DNA from: Apostichopus japonicus
Lineage: Eukaryota > Echinodermata > Holothuroidea > Aspidochirotida > Stichopodidae
Direction: 5' to 3'
Length of the DNA stretch: 64,000 nucleotides
NCBI RefSeq assembly: GCF_037975245.1
Contig: NC_092575.1
Coordinates: 1,193,001 to 1,257,000, forward strand
Made by a program: the position numbers and the translations under genes. Below the pieces are notes generated by a model. The model had not been told where the DNA came from. It searched no databases and was given only the letters and a program-made list of their open reading frames with translations. Positions within the stretch are counted from its first letter, which is position 1. Each line of letters begins with the position of its first letter. Of the stretch, positions 53,822 through 64,000 are shown piece by piece.

Positions 53822-56800
53822 GTATGTATAACTAAAGTGCTCGTGTTCAGTGATATGTTGCATACACAAAAAGTGGATCGGTGACGTAACTTAGTGGGGA
53901 GGGGTATCACCCCACTCAAAAACTGGATCGTGACTTAAGTTAGTGGGGGAGGAGTATCACCCCACTTCCACCTTCAGTCGGGGTTAAATCGTTAAGATTG
54001 TCTCGTGAATCATAAATACATGTAGTCTTGCCAAATAGTGATTTTTTTTTTTAAATTTAACTCTAAAACTAGTAAGTTGCTTTTAATCTTCTTCTTTTGT
54101 AAAATAACTTTAATAAAGATTCACTTCTCGAAAGAGTGATCATTTGGGCTAGACACTCTGAAATTCAACCAGTCATTGGCCCCTTTGTGATTTATGATTT
54201 TCCGCACTGACGTCATTCTGACGTAATGAACGGTATAAACACGCATTGACTTTATATAATGTGCACATGATAGGAGGCTTATCCTATCTTGTGATATCAA
54301 TCGCTGTACTTTACGTTGCGCAGGTCTATATATATATCATTTCACGGTTTAAGCCAAATGTCGGAGAGAAACACATTTTTACGAAGCAATAAGAAAAGCT
54401 AATTGAAACCAGCGATCAAGCAATGTGGGTATATAAGGTTCATCTAGTAGGATCAAAAGTGCAATGTTGATCAAACTAATTTCAAACCTCTATGGGTGGT
54501 TTTCAGAATAAAGTTACCGACTTATGTTTGGCGCCAAGCAGAGCTCACCGCGACGGTACAGACTCATAAGTGGGATCATTTAAATGGAATTTAACAAATG
54601 TATATATAAATATATAAATTTTTATGTATATATCTTGGGAAGTAAAACTTGAAGTTTCGACCACAAAGCGTAACCTGCATGTGTAAAGAACATAGTTCCT
54701 TTACTTTGTATGGGTATTTTATGGCGAAATGTACATTCGGTGTTAGAACTTGTATGGGTACTATAGGCCAATACATATATGTATGTATAAGAGGGTAAAC
54801 GAATTATACACATCCAATTTGGACGTTATATAACACTGACTTAAAGGTATGCTATAGTGGCCCCAAATATGCTAGATATTCAAATATGGTCACATTTGGT
54901 TAACATTCTTAAACTGTTTTTATTACAACATTCGAGGAAATTTTCCTCACTGGGACATTCAGTCATCTTGTATGTAATGTCTGAGAACAATTTGGAGAGT
55001 AAACACCTCCAGGAAAGTACTTTTTTTTTAAAAATTTCTAGCAATTATAGCGTGCTATAAATTGGGGTCTTTACTGACTTCCTTTAAACATTAGGTTCTT
55101 GGAAATGGTTCATTCGCGGTTATAAATATTCATGAAAGTTTGGCTCGTGACGCGACTATCTGCATGGACGCATTGGAATTACGAAGAACAGCTATAGGGA
55201 AGCAATTAACCTAGTCTGAGTGCTCACTCTGCATGCGATAAAGCTGTGGGTTGGGATTTCTCCGTGAATTTTAAAACGTACATTATTAATATAAAACTTA
55301 GTAAAACGTACGTTAATTATATAGCGCCTTCATTGTTTATTATACATATAAATACTGTCGGCAGACGAAGATTTTTGCTGTCCAGCATTGCACTATGTTG
55401 TGTAAATTCTCTTTTCGTACATGTACAACAAAAACAAAAAACATACTGCGCATTATGACGTCAGAATTTCTTTTATATTAAAAGCATATACATACCCGGA
55501 TGAACTACATATGTGGTTACCCCGGTGTCTTCCAGTTTAGCAGCTAGGACTCTCGTGAATAAAATGTTGGCCAGTTTGCTCCTAGTGTAACTTTTGATTC
55601 GCCCTTCACTTTGCGTTAAGTTGTCAAAATTGAGAACCCCGAGTCGATAAGCCAGTGAAGAGACATTTACCACTCTAGATGGGGTACTCTCTTTTAATCT
55701 GTCCATTAAGAGATTTGTGAGCAGGAAATGACCCAAATGGTTGACCCCAAAGGATAGTTCATAACCTTCAGTCGTTTGATAGTTATTTGCGTTTATAGTA
55801 CCTGGGGAAAGAGAGTGACATAATAGGAACGATAGTGGCTATAATTGTCCGTATTTTCGTTATTTTATTTTATTTATTTCTATTACTTTCTTTGTTTATA
55901 TTTTGAACCGTTTGGCAGATACATATTCCTGACACATATATATATTACATTTTTATTACAAGAATGTTACTTTCATTTAATCATTTATGATTTGTGTATG
56001 CCATTCATTATTCAGAACAAACGTCGAGTAGTATAAGGATAACTTCACCTGTTTATGAGTATACATAAAAGACTTGAAGTTAGTCCACACTCGTATACTC
56101 GTGTGCTGAAATAGTTACATGTACTCGTGGATGAGTACTCGATTAGTACTCGGGGCATTTTAGAAATCTACTATTGCTATTAGTGCCACACTTTTAAGTA
56201 CTCGCACTGTCACCAATTAGAATTCCAATCTTGTATACTCATACTCATGCTGTTGTACTCGTATTCATACTGTTGTACTCATATCCATGCTGTTGTACTC
56301 GTATTCATGCTGTTGTACTCATATCCATGCTGTTATACTCGTATTCATTACGTTGTACTCGTACTCTTGTTGGTGTCAGTGGCACAGGAAGGTACTTTTG
56401 AGTGGGGGGCTGAAGACTGATGGCCGGCCTGGGGGAGGGGTCTAAGGGGAGGGGTGTCCCCCTCCCCTTTGGAATTTTTTTGCATTTCCAGGTGGCCTCA
56501 GATGCAATTTGGTGCAATATATAGCACACTTCAACACCCACTCCATTGTGTAAATAATTTTGCATATTCACCTGGCCTTAGATGCAATTTGGTGCTCCAA
56601 ATGAGATTTTTTTTCCCATTTGGAAGTGAAAAATGGGTTTTCTGACTTGCGAAGCGGGGGGGGGGGGGGCGGAATGATACTTCCGCCCCCCCATATTTTT
56701 TACTGGGGGGCTGGCGCCCCAGGTTCCTACGCCCTTGGTTGGTGTACTCGTATCATCATGATGTTGTACTCGTATTAATGATGTTGTACTCGTACTCCTG

Positions 56801-58555
56801 CTGTTGCAATCGTATTCATGCTGTTGTACTCGTATTTATGTTGTTGTACTTGTGTTAATGATGTTGTACTCGTACTAATGCAGTTGTACTCGTATTCAAA
56901 CTGTAGTATTTGAACCCATGCTGTTGTATTCGTGCCCATGCTGTTGTATTCGTGCCCATGCTGTTGTATTCGTACCAATGCTTGTTGTACTCGTACTCAT
57001 GCTGTTTTATTCACTCTATAAGTGTTGTATACTTATCACTGGCACCATACAAATACACGCACTTACACACAAACAATGAATCTGATAGCAATAGGATGGG
57101 ATTTAATGTTAGTGATAAAAACAATTGTGAATTACATTGGTGTGCATGATTGTATAAATTTCAACCACACATCTTACGTCATAATCTTACTCACGTGATG
57201 ACCCGCTGGTTCTCATGGTTACAGGTTCACGACTCATGTCAATGTATCTTATGTTATTTTTATACCTTCAACAGATTCTCTTCTTCCTATTATTATTATT
57301 ATTAATTTTTCTTATATTTAGATCTTAACCTACAAACACAGACTATATACCGCGGCAAAACCGCAGAAACCTTTGAAACCACGAAGTAAATCATGCAACC
57401 ACCGACATCGGGTTAACCGCGGTCTTGACCACCGTCTAGTTGATACCCTAAAATCGAAACAGTTGGCCCATTCAACGAAACCTCATATCGTCTTTGTTTT
57501 GTTGTCTGGATCGTTTGTACAGCCTCAATACCAGAACAAGAACGAATAAACAACACTGTCACTTCCTGGTTCCCCCCCCCCCTATCATCAGGCTCTTTGA
57601 CCCCCTACTCCCAACACATCTTCCCCCATCGTAATGATAATAGAGCAGACAAAGGGTGAATTATTAAGTATATAAGTCCCCTCCCCCCCCCTTTTGTTTT
57701 CAACAATTTCTGCTTGACATAATTTTATCAATTATGATTTTATGTGATTGAGTTTCCACGCGTTTCCTAACTTGCGTTTGTAAATATTTTGTCTCCATGC
57801 GTTATATAGCTTTGGATCACCATGACAACACGTGAATACCATCCGTCGTACATGAAGATATCATTTCAGTAAAAATCGACTTCCTCTTAATATAATGGTT
57901 TTATATAAAACTGTTTATCGATATACTGGGTATGTAAAATACTTACCTTGTGTCAGTGTCAGTCAGCAGAAATATTTAACGGACGCGAAACAGACAAAAT
58001 TATTATTGGCAATGAAACTCCAATAATGCGTTACCTGTTCACTTCCTGTATATATATAGCCTATACGTCAACAACGGCAGTTTTATTCTTTGTCAAAGTT
58101 TAAAATGGAAATTTTAAATAGTTATAACCATTGTTGTTTGCGTAAGTAATGACCAATACGAAAAGTTACAACAAATATAGTAAGGTCCAAACAGAGCTGA
58201 CTACCACCCCCCCCCCACCCCTCCACATCTCCCTCTAAGGCCCTTCTCTCTTCCTTCACCAGTCCCCACTCCCCTCCCTTGTTTGGGGGAAGCTACTTTT
58301 AGTTGTTCCTACCTGCGTTATTTATGAGAACATGAAGCTGCTGCTCTTGTGTAAGAAATTCACTGGCAAATTGACGAATAGAAGTAAAGCTGGATAAATC
58401 TAACTGCATAAAGACGATCGATTTGCTGCCTGTCTCGGCTCGCAGCTCATTCTCGACTTCAACGCCTCTGGCCCGGTCTCTACACGCCAAAATGACTCGA
58501 GCCCCACGAGAAGCAAGGACCCGGGCTGTCTCCTTACCTATTCCACTACTAGCAC
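50292..58555 (-). CDS. Retinol dehydrogenase-like short-chain dehydrogenase (RDH11-14 type), N-terminus missing
   Basis: Three minus-strand exons, 58555-58313, 55801-55496 and 50563-50292 (TAA), joined in phase 1 through split Gly codons. The first completes the NADP-binding motif ([18 protein letters not shown]), then [21 protein letters not shown] and NNAG. The second gives [20 protein letters not shown] with the catalytic serine, and YTRSK, the catalytic Tyr-x3-Lys, then VVHPG. The last gives [32 protein letters not shown] and ELWKRS, typical of the RDH11-14 C-terminus. These membrane-associated enzymes interconvert retinol and retinal or reduce lipid aldehydes with NADPH. The exon carrying the N-terminal anchor and first beta strand must lie upstream (above 58555 on this strand), probably beyond 64000. 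The 4.9-kb intron between the last two exons carries a SINE and (TA)n tracts. Which RDH paralogue it is cannot be told. Confidence 0.9.
51205..51375 (-). mobile_element. tRNA-derived SINE with (TA)n tail
   Basis: On the minus strand from about 51370: GCGTCCATAGCCTAGTGGTT (box A), an anticodon-like stem TCCGC/GCGGG around a 7-nt loop, GGTTCGAATCC (box B) and TGGAGGC, which pairs 6 of 7 with the 5' GCGTCCA. The body (TGAAAGTTTTTTCACTG, then TTACGATTTTCATTTA) runs into a (TA)n tail at 51205-51244. It lies in the last intron of the dehydrogenase gene. It has a SINE body and tail and is not a functional tRNA gene. Confidence 0.8.
51600..51720. repeat. Repeats of the SINE 3' end plus (TA)n
   Basis: ATGAAAATCGTAATGATATA-type phrases, the same text as the SINE 3' end about 350 bp earlier, recur several times and end in a (TA)n tract near 51690-51718. 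It looks like slippage of a SINE tail or a second truncated copy. Confidence 0.6.
53775..53818. repeat. (TA)n microsatellite
   Basis: Uninterrupted TA dinucleotides in the dehydrogenase intron. Confidence 0.9.
53872..53970. repeat. Two-copy tandem repeat of about 52 bp
   Basis: GTGGATCGGTGACGTAACTT and its diverged copy TGGATCGTGACTTAAGTT are each followed by AGTGGGG and AGTATCACCCCACT or GGTATCACCCCACT. Confidence 0.75.
56225..57015. repeat. 20-bp minisatellite (TGTTGTACTCGTATTCATGC-like)
   Basis: TGTTGTACTC recurs with a 20-bp period (for example 56251 and 56271) from 56225 to about 56365, and again from about 56742 to 57015, with substitutions in each copy. The array is interrupted by the MITE at 56377-56737. 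Frames across it are artefacts. Confidence 0.9.
56377..56737. mobile_element. 361-bp hAT-like MITE inserted in the minisatellite, 8-bp target duplication
   Basis: The left end CAGTGGCACAGGAAGGTAC and the complement of the right end (CAAGGGCGTAGGAACCTGG) are imperfect inverted repeats. GTTGGTGT flanks both sides (56369-56376 and 56738-56745), a perfect 8-bp target duplication. Sub-terminal G-rich runs (GTGGGGGGCTG) and two copies of AGATGCAATTTGGTGC lie inside. There is no coding capacity. The end sequence resembles the larger hAT-like element at 47186-49273. Confidence 0.85.
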
Positions 58556-59405
58556 CTGAAAATATGAATAAATCGAGTAATGGCGTAGAATAATTATTCG
58601 GTAATTTATAGTTTATTAAACTATAGATAAAAAATTAGCTTCCGTTTTTCTTACTAGGCTATTTAATTTATTTTATTTAAATTTGTTTTAATATATTTTC
58701 TTATCTGTAGATTAGTCATATCAGAGTTTCCAGGTCGTCCTTGTGATCCGTCAAATTGTTGCCAATTTTTGGCCACAAATTGAGCAAAATAAAATAAATA
58801 AGGATATAAAAAAGTATAACATAATATATCAATATTAGATATATATATAAGATATATAAATAAGCCAATAAACAAAACAGCAATCCACCAAAGCATGTCT
58901 AGGTCTTTGTGCCAAAAAACCAAACCAAACATTGGCCCTACGGTTTTGGACCACACACTGAATATTTCTCACATCGATTAAATCCCCATATACTCTCCGT
59001 TTCTTTCGCTTTTAAATGCTATACTGGATCTTTGTTGTGGGTAACAGTTGAATAAATTCGCCTGTCACCACAACAGTTGACACAGAAACAAATCATCAAT
59101 CACTGGGGATATGCAGGGTTGAGAACCCAATTGTCTTCGCTTTAACCCTAACACCTGCATCCCGTTACAATGAGATTGGTGTTACAATTGAAGAAGTATA
59201 GGAATATTAAAGGAGCTTTCTGTACACAAAACTTAATCCAACTCATGTTTAAAATCATGAATGGCCGACTATAGTATAGATAAATGTTTAGTTCCCCAAA
59301 GAGCCTCTCGCACCCCACCAGCAAATAAACCGATTACGCCCCGATCCGCTTCGGGTAAGACCCACAAACCCCACCCTGACAGACAAACACATACGTACAT
59401 TCAAT

Positions 59406-59407
<2 letters not shown>

Positions 59408-59456
<49 letters not shown>

Positions 59457-59510
59457 ATGTATGTATATATATATATGTGAATATATATATATATATTTAT
59501 GCATATTTTG
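59408..59510. repeat. (TA)n and TATG-rich microsatellite
   Basis: TATATA tracts at 59408-59448 and beyond, mixed with TATGTATG and TATATATGTG variants. Confidence 0.85.
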
Positions 59511-61959
59511 ATTTATATACATATATTTACAACGTTCTAAAATTCTTAACAGCTCCTTTAAGGAAGATACCCACGAGAGTAGAAACACATATAGACCGGA
59601 TTTAAGTGAAAATTGACGATCCTTTTGCTAGAATGAGAACAATAAACTTGACCCATCACCTGAAGTGGCCCCAGGGCCTGCCCAAAACCAAGCTTATTTA
59701 AATTACCTCATCAGACTGAAATCACGTTCTTTATTGGGGATTATTACTTCCTCGTGGAATGGAAGAAGTGTAAACTTTAAACAATATTGACAAGAAATTC
59801 AATGCATTAGTACAGTGTGCGCCCCCGTGAGATTTACGTAAAATAGAAAATAGAAAAGTTTGTGAACTTAATACGAAAAAGAAAACACATTTTATCCTAT
59901 ACTTCTCCTATACATTATGTTATAGTCTGTGCATGTGACTTATAAAGGGTATACGAATCACATAATAGTCGTACTATATACACCCTGATGGGTGAACACC
60001 CTAGAGACAGCCCAAAAGTTCTTTTCAAAATATCTCGCAGCGAGCTCATTTACTATATAATTGAAAAACTTCTCGAAAGATCACGAAATTTGTATCATAT
60101 TCATAGCGCTTAATTCCAATCATAACACCCGGAACGCTCGGCTGAATATTTTTACTGTGCGTATAGCGTCTTTGAATATGAAAGAGAAACGGGCACGACT
60201 TTATAACGGTGCCTTTATTTGTGGTACGTTAAATACACACCGTTGTTGAGAGGGAAGATCCATTGCAAATATATGTGTTTAGCAAAAGGCTATAACTATA
60301 AGTACATGTCTATTTATATGTACAAGTACGTTGATTAGTATATAGGCCTATTTCGCGAGGTATGTTATTTTTATATATGTGACACAAAGGTGAATAAACT
60401 GCCTCAATCAGATCACCAGTGTAAACTTGAAAAAGACAAAGATTATCACAAATATCTTAAGCTGGGCCACGTTAAATATGATTTTCAAAGAGGTATTCCA
60501 AACCTGCCACAAAATGCTATGCTCATTATAGTATTGACAGTTTGCGTCAAGCTATAGTATATCTAGGAAGTTTTGTGTCTATATGCATTGCAACTGAATA
60601 TAGTTCAAGTACACCGTGCCATGCAGGCAGCAGTAATTCAAGCTCGTTATTATAGTGTGGGAACGAATTATAATCCCTGAGTACGAGCAAAAGTACAAAG
60701 GCTCGAGCTTCCCTGGATCTCGAAGTTTAAGATTCATGAACTATCTTTATTATGAAAACTATTCTTATTATGAAAACTATTTTACAAGAATAATCTTGTA
60801 TAATTGAACACTTAATATCAAGTATATAGGCTATATAGGCCTTTATGATATTGTTTCAATCTATATCGAAACAGAAACTATACTTCTTAACTTCATTATT
60901 CTCTGTCAAGGATATTTTATCAATAGTATAGGCCTGATGCAGACTCGTTTTCAGATTTCATGACACCAGTAAACTATATACGATAAGCCTCATATTGAGA
61001 AAGACCATGTAGTCAGTTACGTCGAATGTCCAAGAAAGTAAATATGTTATTGCAATTTATATCTGTCATATAGGTTTCTTAGTAACCCGATCGTGATATT
61101 GTTGCGATATACGAGATTTCGAAAATGTCTGGGGAAAGGGGGAGGGGAATAGTGGGGGGATTGAAAAGGGCTTTTGTATGGCTGGTGAGCGACTGCGACC
61201 GACAGCAATTGCAGCACAGAAACTGGGGAAGGAGTGGGAGTGGGGGGGGAGGGGTCATGACGAGGGCATGCATCCGTCACTTCGTAACTTCTGCGTCCAT
61301 GATTTTACAGCATCAGAACAGTTGGGAAGACCAAGAACCATAGGGTCAGACAAGCGAAGCTATATAGGAAGAATTTACGGCATAATAATGAAGTTACACG
61401 TTGTATGATCGTACCCCTGCAGGGGGCGCATTAGCTACATTCTGAACCTTGGCAGGGCTTGAACTAAGTATACCAAAAATTCCATTTTTGTATCAACCTC
61501 ACTGACAGATTTTGTGCGTCGTTCGGATATCAATAAATGTCGAGGCTTTCAACAAATGACGTCTGAAACTATTCCAACGTGAACTTATAGTTTAATATGT
61601 CATGATAACAAGGATATTACAGATCATCGCTGAAGTTCTCCGAATCCAAATTGATGTTACGTAAATTCTTATTTATAACTTTTACTTGCATTTTCTACTC
61701 TGCAACGAGTCTGCGAATACTATAGTGGGCTACCGTCGTTTAGTAGTATAGGCTACATCATACAGGCTTCTATATGCCTATACCTCCTTCTACAAGGTTG
61801 TAAAATGAATGTTAGCATTAACAATTTGTATATAAAGTTAGTCCTATAAGCATACTCTTTCTTCCCGGTCTGTAGACGTCACCAAAAGTTTATAAAGAAA
61901 GCCACCCTCACTTGGTTTTAAGAGCCTGAGAATCCAAAAACTCTCTAATTGTACTACCA

Positions 61960-62245
61960 CAGCTATCGGCCCCAGTCCCCTAACATTGGGACACTATCGG
62001 CCCCAGTCCCCTAACATTGGGACACTCTCGGCCCAGTACCCTAACACTGGGACACTCTCGGCCCCAGTCCCCTAACACTGGGACACTCTCGGCCCAGTAC
62101 CCTAACACTGGGACACTCTCGGCCCCAGTCCCCTAACACTGGGACACTCTCGGCCCCAGTCCCCTAACACTGGGACACTCTCGGCCCCATTACCCTAACA
62201 TTGGGACACCCTTGACCCCAATAACCTAACATTGGGAATGGCTAG
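61960..62245. repeat. 31-bp minisatellite, about nine copies
   Basis: The unit contains CGGCCCCAGTCCCCTAACAC and TGGGACACTCT, period 30 to 31 bp. Variants alternate between CGGCCCCAGTCCC and CGGCCCAGTACCC, and the last copies are diverged (TTGACCCCAATAACC). Confidence 0.92.
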
Positions 62246-62945
62246 TGTAATCATGGCGTATAGGCTAACTCATCATCGTGGAATTACATATTATGTACCT
62301 AGCACGTACCACAATGCTTCCGTATACTAAATGTGTATAGTGTACAAACGGACAACCGTAAACCAAGTAGTCTCCACATGTAGCCTAGCTACACCACACT
62401 GAATGGGAATCCTTTGAAATGTAAAGAGATTTGGAGTTTCTTTGAAATCTTTTAGAGATGAGAGAGGTGAGATGTTTGGAAAGAATTAGCGATCTCTATA
62501 ATACATCTCTGTAGACATATAAGTGTACATGATTGGAACAAGGTTAAAGAGCTTAGGTTGCCGTACGTGTACCGTATACTAAGTTTATGCATAGCCTTTT
62601 TCAATCTCTATTGCATTGATTAAAGGGGACTATACACAGTTAACTCGAGAAGAATTTCACTGCAAGATTTATTCGGCTATTGGAACTTCTCAATAATTTC
62701 TCGGCCTCTGGTTATCACTAGTATAATCATGTACTAAATGTATTGAACGCCTCTCAATTACGGCTAAATCATTGATACAACGTCGGCTACACTGTTCAAA
62801 TCATAAGGTCATAATTATTTTGGGTCAATTCTCAACCACAAAAGAACTACAAACAATAAAGCAGAAATTCACCATATTTTGTCATTGCCAAATTTTGTAA
62901 ACATGTTACTTGAGGCCAATCAAATCTTCTCCCTGTGTATTTATA

Positions 62946-62992
62946 ATGACGTTATAACGACGTTGTAACGACGTTGTAATGACGTTAGAAGT
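62946..62992. repeat. 12-bp tandem repeat (GACGTTRTAACR)
   Basis: GACGTTATAACGACGTTGTA repeats about four times with a 12-bp period, with substitutions. Confidence 0.8.
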
Positions 62993-64000
62993 TGTGTACT
63001 AGACTAAGTAGTCCAGCCACTTTGTAAATATAGTCCAGCTATGGTTGCATCTAATGGATCATATCCTAGAAGCAGTAAAAAAACACAAAACTACACCCTG
63101 AAGCGAAAGCAGCTGTCAAACGGGTGACAACCAAAACTAATATATTTGTGCCTATAGTCAATCCGCTTTAAAGGTATCTTCATCTTTGCAAATCTCTTTT
63201 TGGAGAATTCTAAAATCCTCGGTGGGATAAAGTTTCTCAAACCTCTGCCATGAGTCATTTCAAGGAGTTTTCGCCGGTTGCAGTCCGGTGACCCCGTGTC
63301 CTCAATAGCATATCGTATGTACTAAAATGCCACAGAAATGAAACATAACGCGGGAAATAATTACAGCTTTCCAGGCGTCATCTATTGTATTCTGGAAATG
63401 TTCCCACAGGAAAGGAATATCGTAAATTCGTGTTTGAGGGGTTTATAATAAGTATAGGCCGCACACCACTTTGACGGTATATGTACATGATGATAGTGAA
63501 GAGAATATATGCAATATACGGCATATATGCATTTATCCTACCACAATTGCCTATATACTGATGCATTGTATAGGCGAGGTGCTGCATGCATGCGCTCCCT
63601 AATGATGTCACTCGATATATTGCAGCTCCATCGCAATTCCCTGTATAGAGGTGATTGATATGAGCTTTTCTCATAAATTATACGTTCAGCCCCTTCCCTC
63701 CACCCCCACCCAATAGGCTCAAAGCAACGCTGATCAGTATATATATTTATCAGAAACGGCTGATCTTTTTTTTGTCTCACAATTGTTCTCACAATGCGCA
63801 GCTCACTTACCAGGGCGGGTGTGCGCCTGACCAGGCAACGTTGACCGTGATCATACCGTGTATCATACTTGCATCTGAAAGTTTGATCTCTTTGCCCCAC
63901 GACCGTTAATATTGTCAATTGTTATCAATTAACAGCTTTTCTTTCCTAATTGCCTGATTTTATTTGTTTACTGTCCACTCGCTCACCGAATGGCTTCTGT

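Larger units (their letters stand above)
58556..64000. other. Probable 5' intron or upstream flank of the dehydrogenase gene
   Basis: I searched the minus strand for an exon ending in a VxVTG-type motif at a phase-1 donor and found none with convincing context. Frames such as 58663-58956 (minus; hydrophobic stretch then WQQFDGSQGRPGNSD) have no recognised family. (TA)n-rich text occurs at 59408-59510, and minisatellites at 61965-62240 and 62946-62992. Confidence 0.4.

Noticed and set aside
58663-58956. Minus-strand 97-residue frame with a hydrophobic segment
   Set aside because: No recognised family or splice support; probably AT-rich chance coding or a repeat remnant.
59041-59090. Minus-strand text encoding VSTVVVTG, a candidate for the missing N-terminal dehydrogenase exon
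   Set aside because: The following bases are GC rather than a GT donor, TGA codons lie shortly upstream in frame, and the expected DGK-type residues are absent.
62946-62992. Short-period repeats considered as a CRISPR-like array (also 61960-62245)
   Set aside because: The units are contiguous tandem repeats without unique spacers, and the genome is eukaryotic.
63800-63830. Minus-strand donor-like CCCTG|GTAAGT, considered as the first dehydrogenase exon
   Set aside because: The long open frame ends there in phase 0 while the next exon needs phase 1, and the peptide lacks the VxVTG motif.

Overview
The window is eukaryotic, intron-rich, AT-rich genomic DNA with long G/C homopolymer runs, (TA)n tracts, tRNA-derived SINEs and small DNA transposons. 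Short AGGCCTA-type words are frequent. Gene content and repeat style suggest a marine invertebrate deuterostome, most likely an echinoderm (sea cucumber or relative). That is an inference; no species marker was identified. Exons were read by translating between GT/AG junctions and checking that phases match.

Layout. (1) 1-2464 (+): the 3' end of an SVOP-like transporter gene (synaptic vesicle 2-related, major facilitator superfamily). Behind it lie a 70-bp GATC-rich minisatellite and a 659-bp-spaced direct duplication. (2) 9653-17539 (+): a six-exon gene for a predicted 1217-residue nuclear protein. It is built from three tandem copies of an exon pair, each encoding a helix-turn-helix followed by a second helical domain, with AT-hook-like motifs, acidic tails and three VKxE repeats. 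Intron phases repeat exactly (1,2,1,2,1), so it arose by tandem exon-pair duplication. The modules resemble the N-terminal DNA-binding region of metazoan integrase-like transposon proteins, but no catalytic domain is present. This is the most interesting locus in the window. (3) 21500-29080 (+): a FLYWCH zinc-finger exon followed by a complete three-exon quinolinate phosphoribosyltransferase (QPRT, NAD synthesis). The two reading frames are phase-compatible, so a FLYWCH-QPRT transcript is possible. (4) 31168-45530 (+): a complete glycogenin gene of 415 residues (glycogen priming) with an unusual prenylation-like C-terminus. Its first intron holds a decayed ~5-kb DNA transposon with inverted repeats and a SINE. 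(5) 50292-58555 (-), convergent with glycogenin: the last three exons of a retinol-dehydrogenase-like short-chain dehydrogenase. The first exon was not found in the window.

Between the last two genes is a 2088-bp non-autonomous hAT-like element with a perfect 8-bp target duplication (47178-49281). A second, 361-bp hAT-like MITE, also with a perfect 8-bp duplication, lies inside a 20-bp minisatellite in the dehydrogenase intron. The genes do not form an obvious pathway: they are a transporter, a nuclear DNA-binding protein, NAD synthesis, glycogen priming and retinoid/carbonyl reduction. Much of the rest is introns, UTRs and repeat-derived sequence in which I see no further genes.
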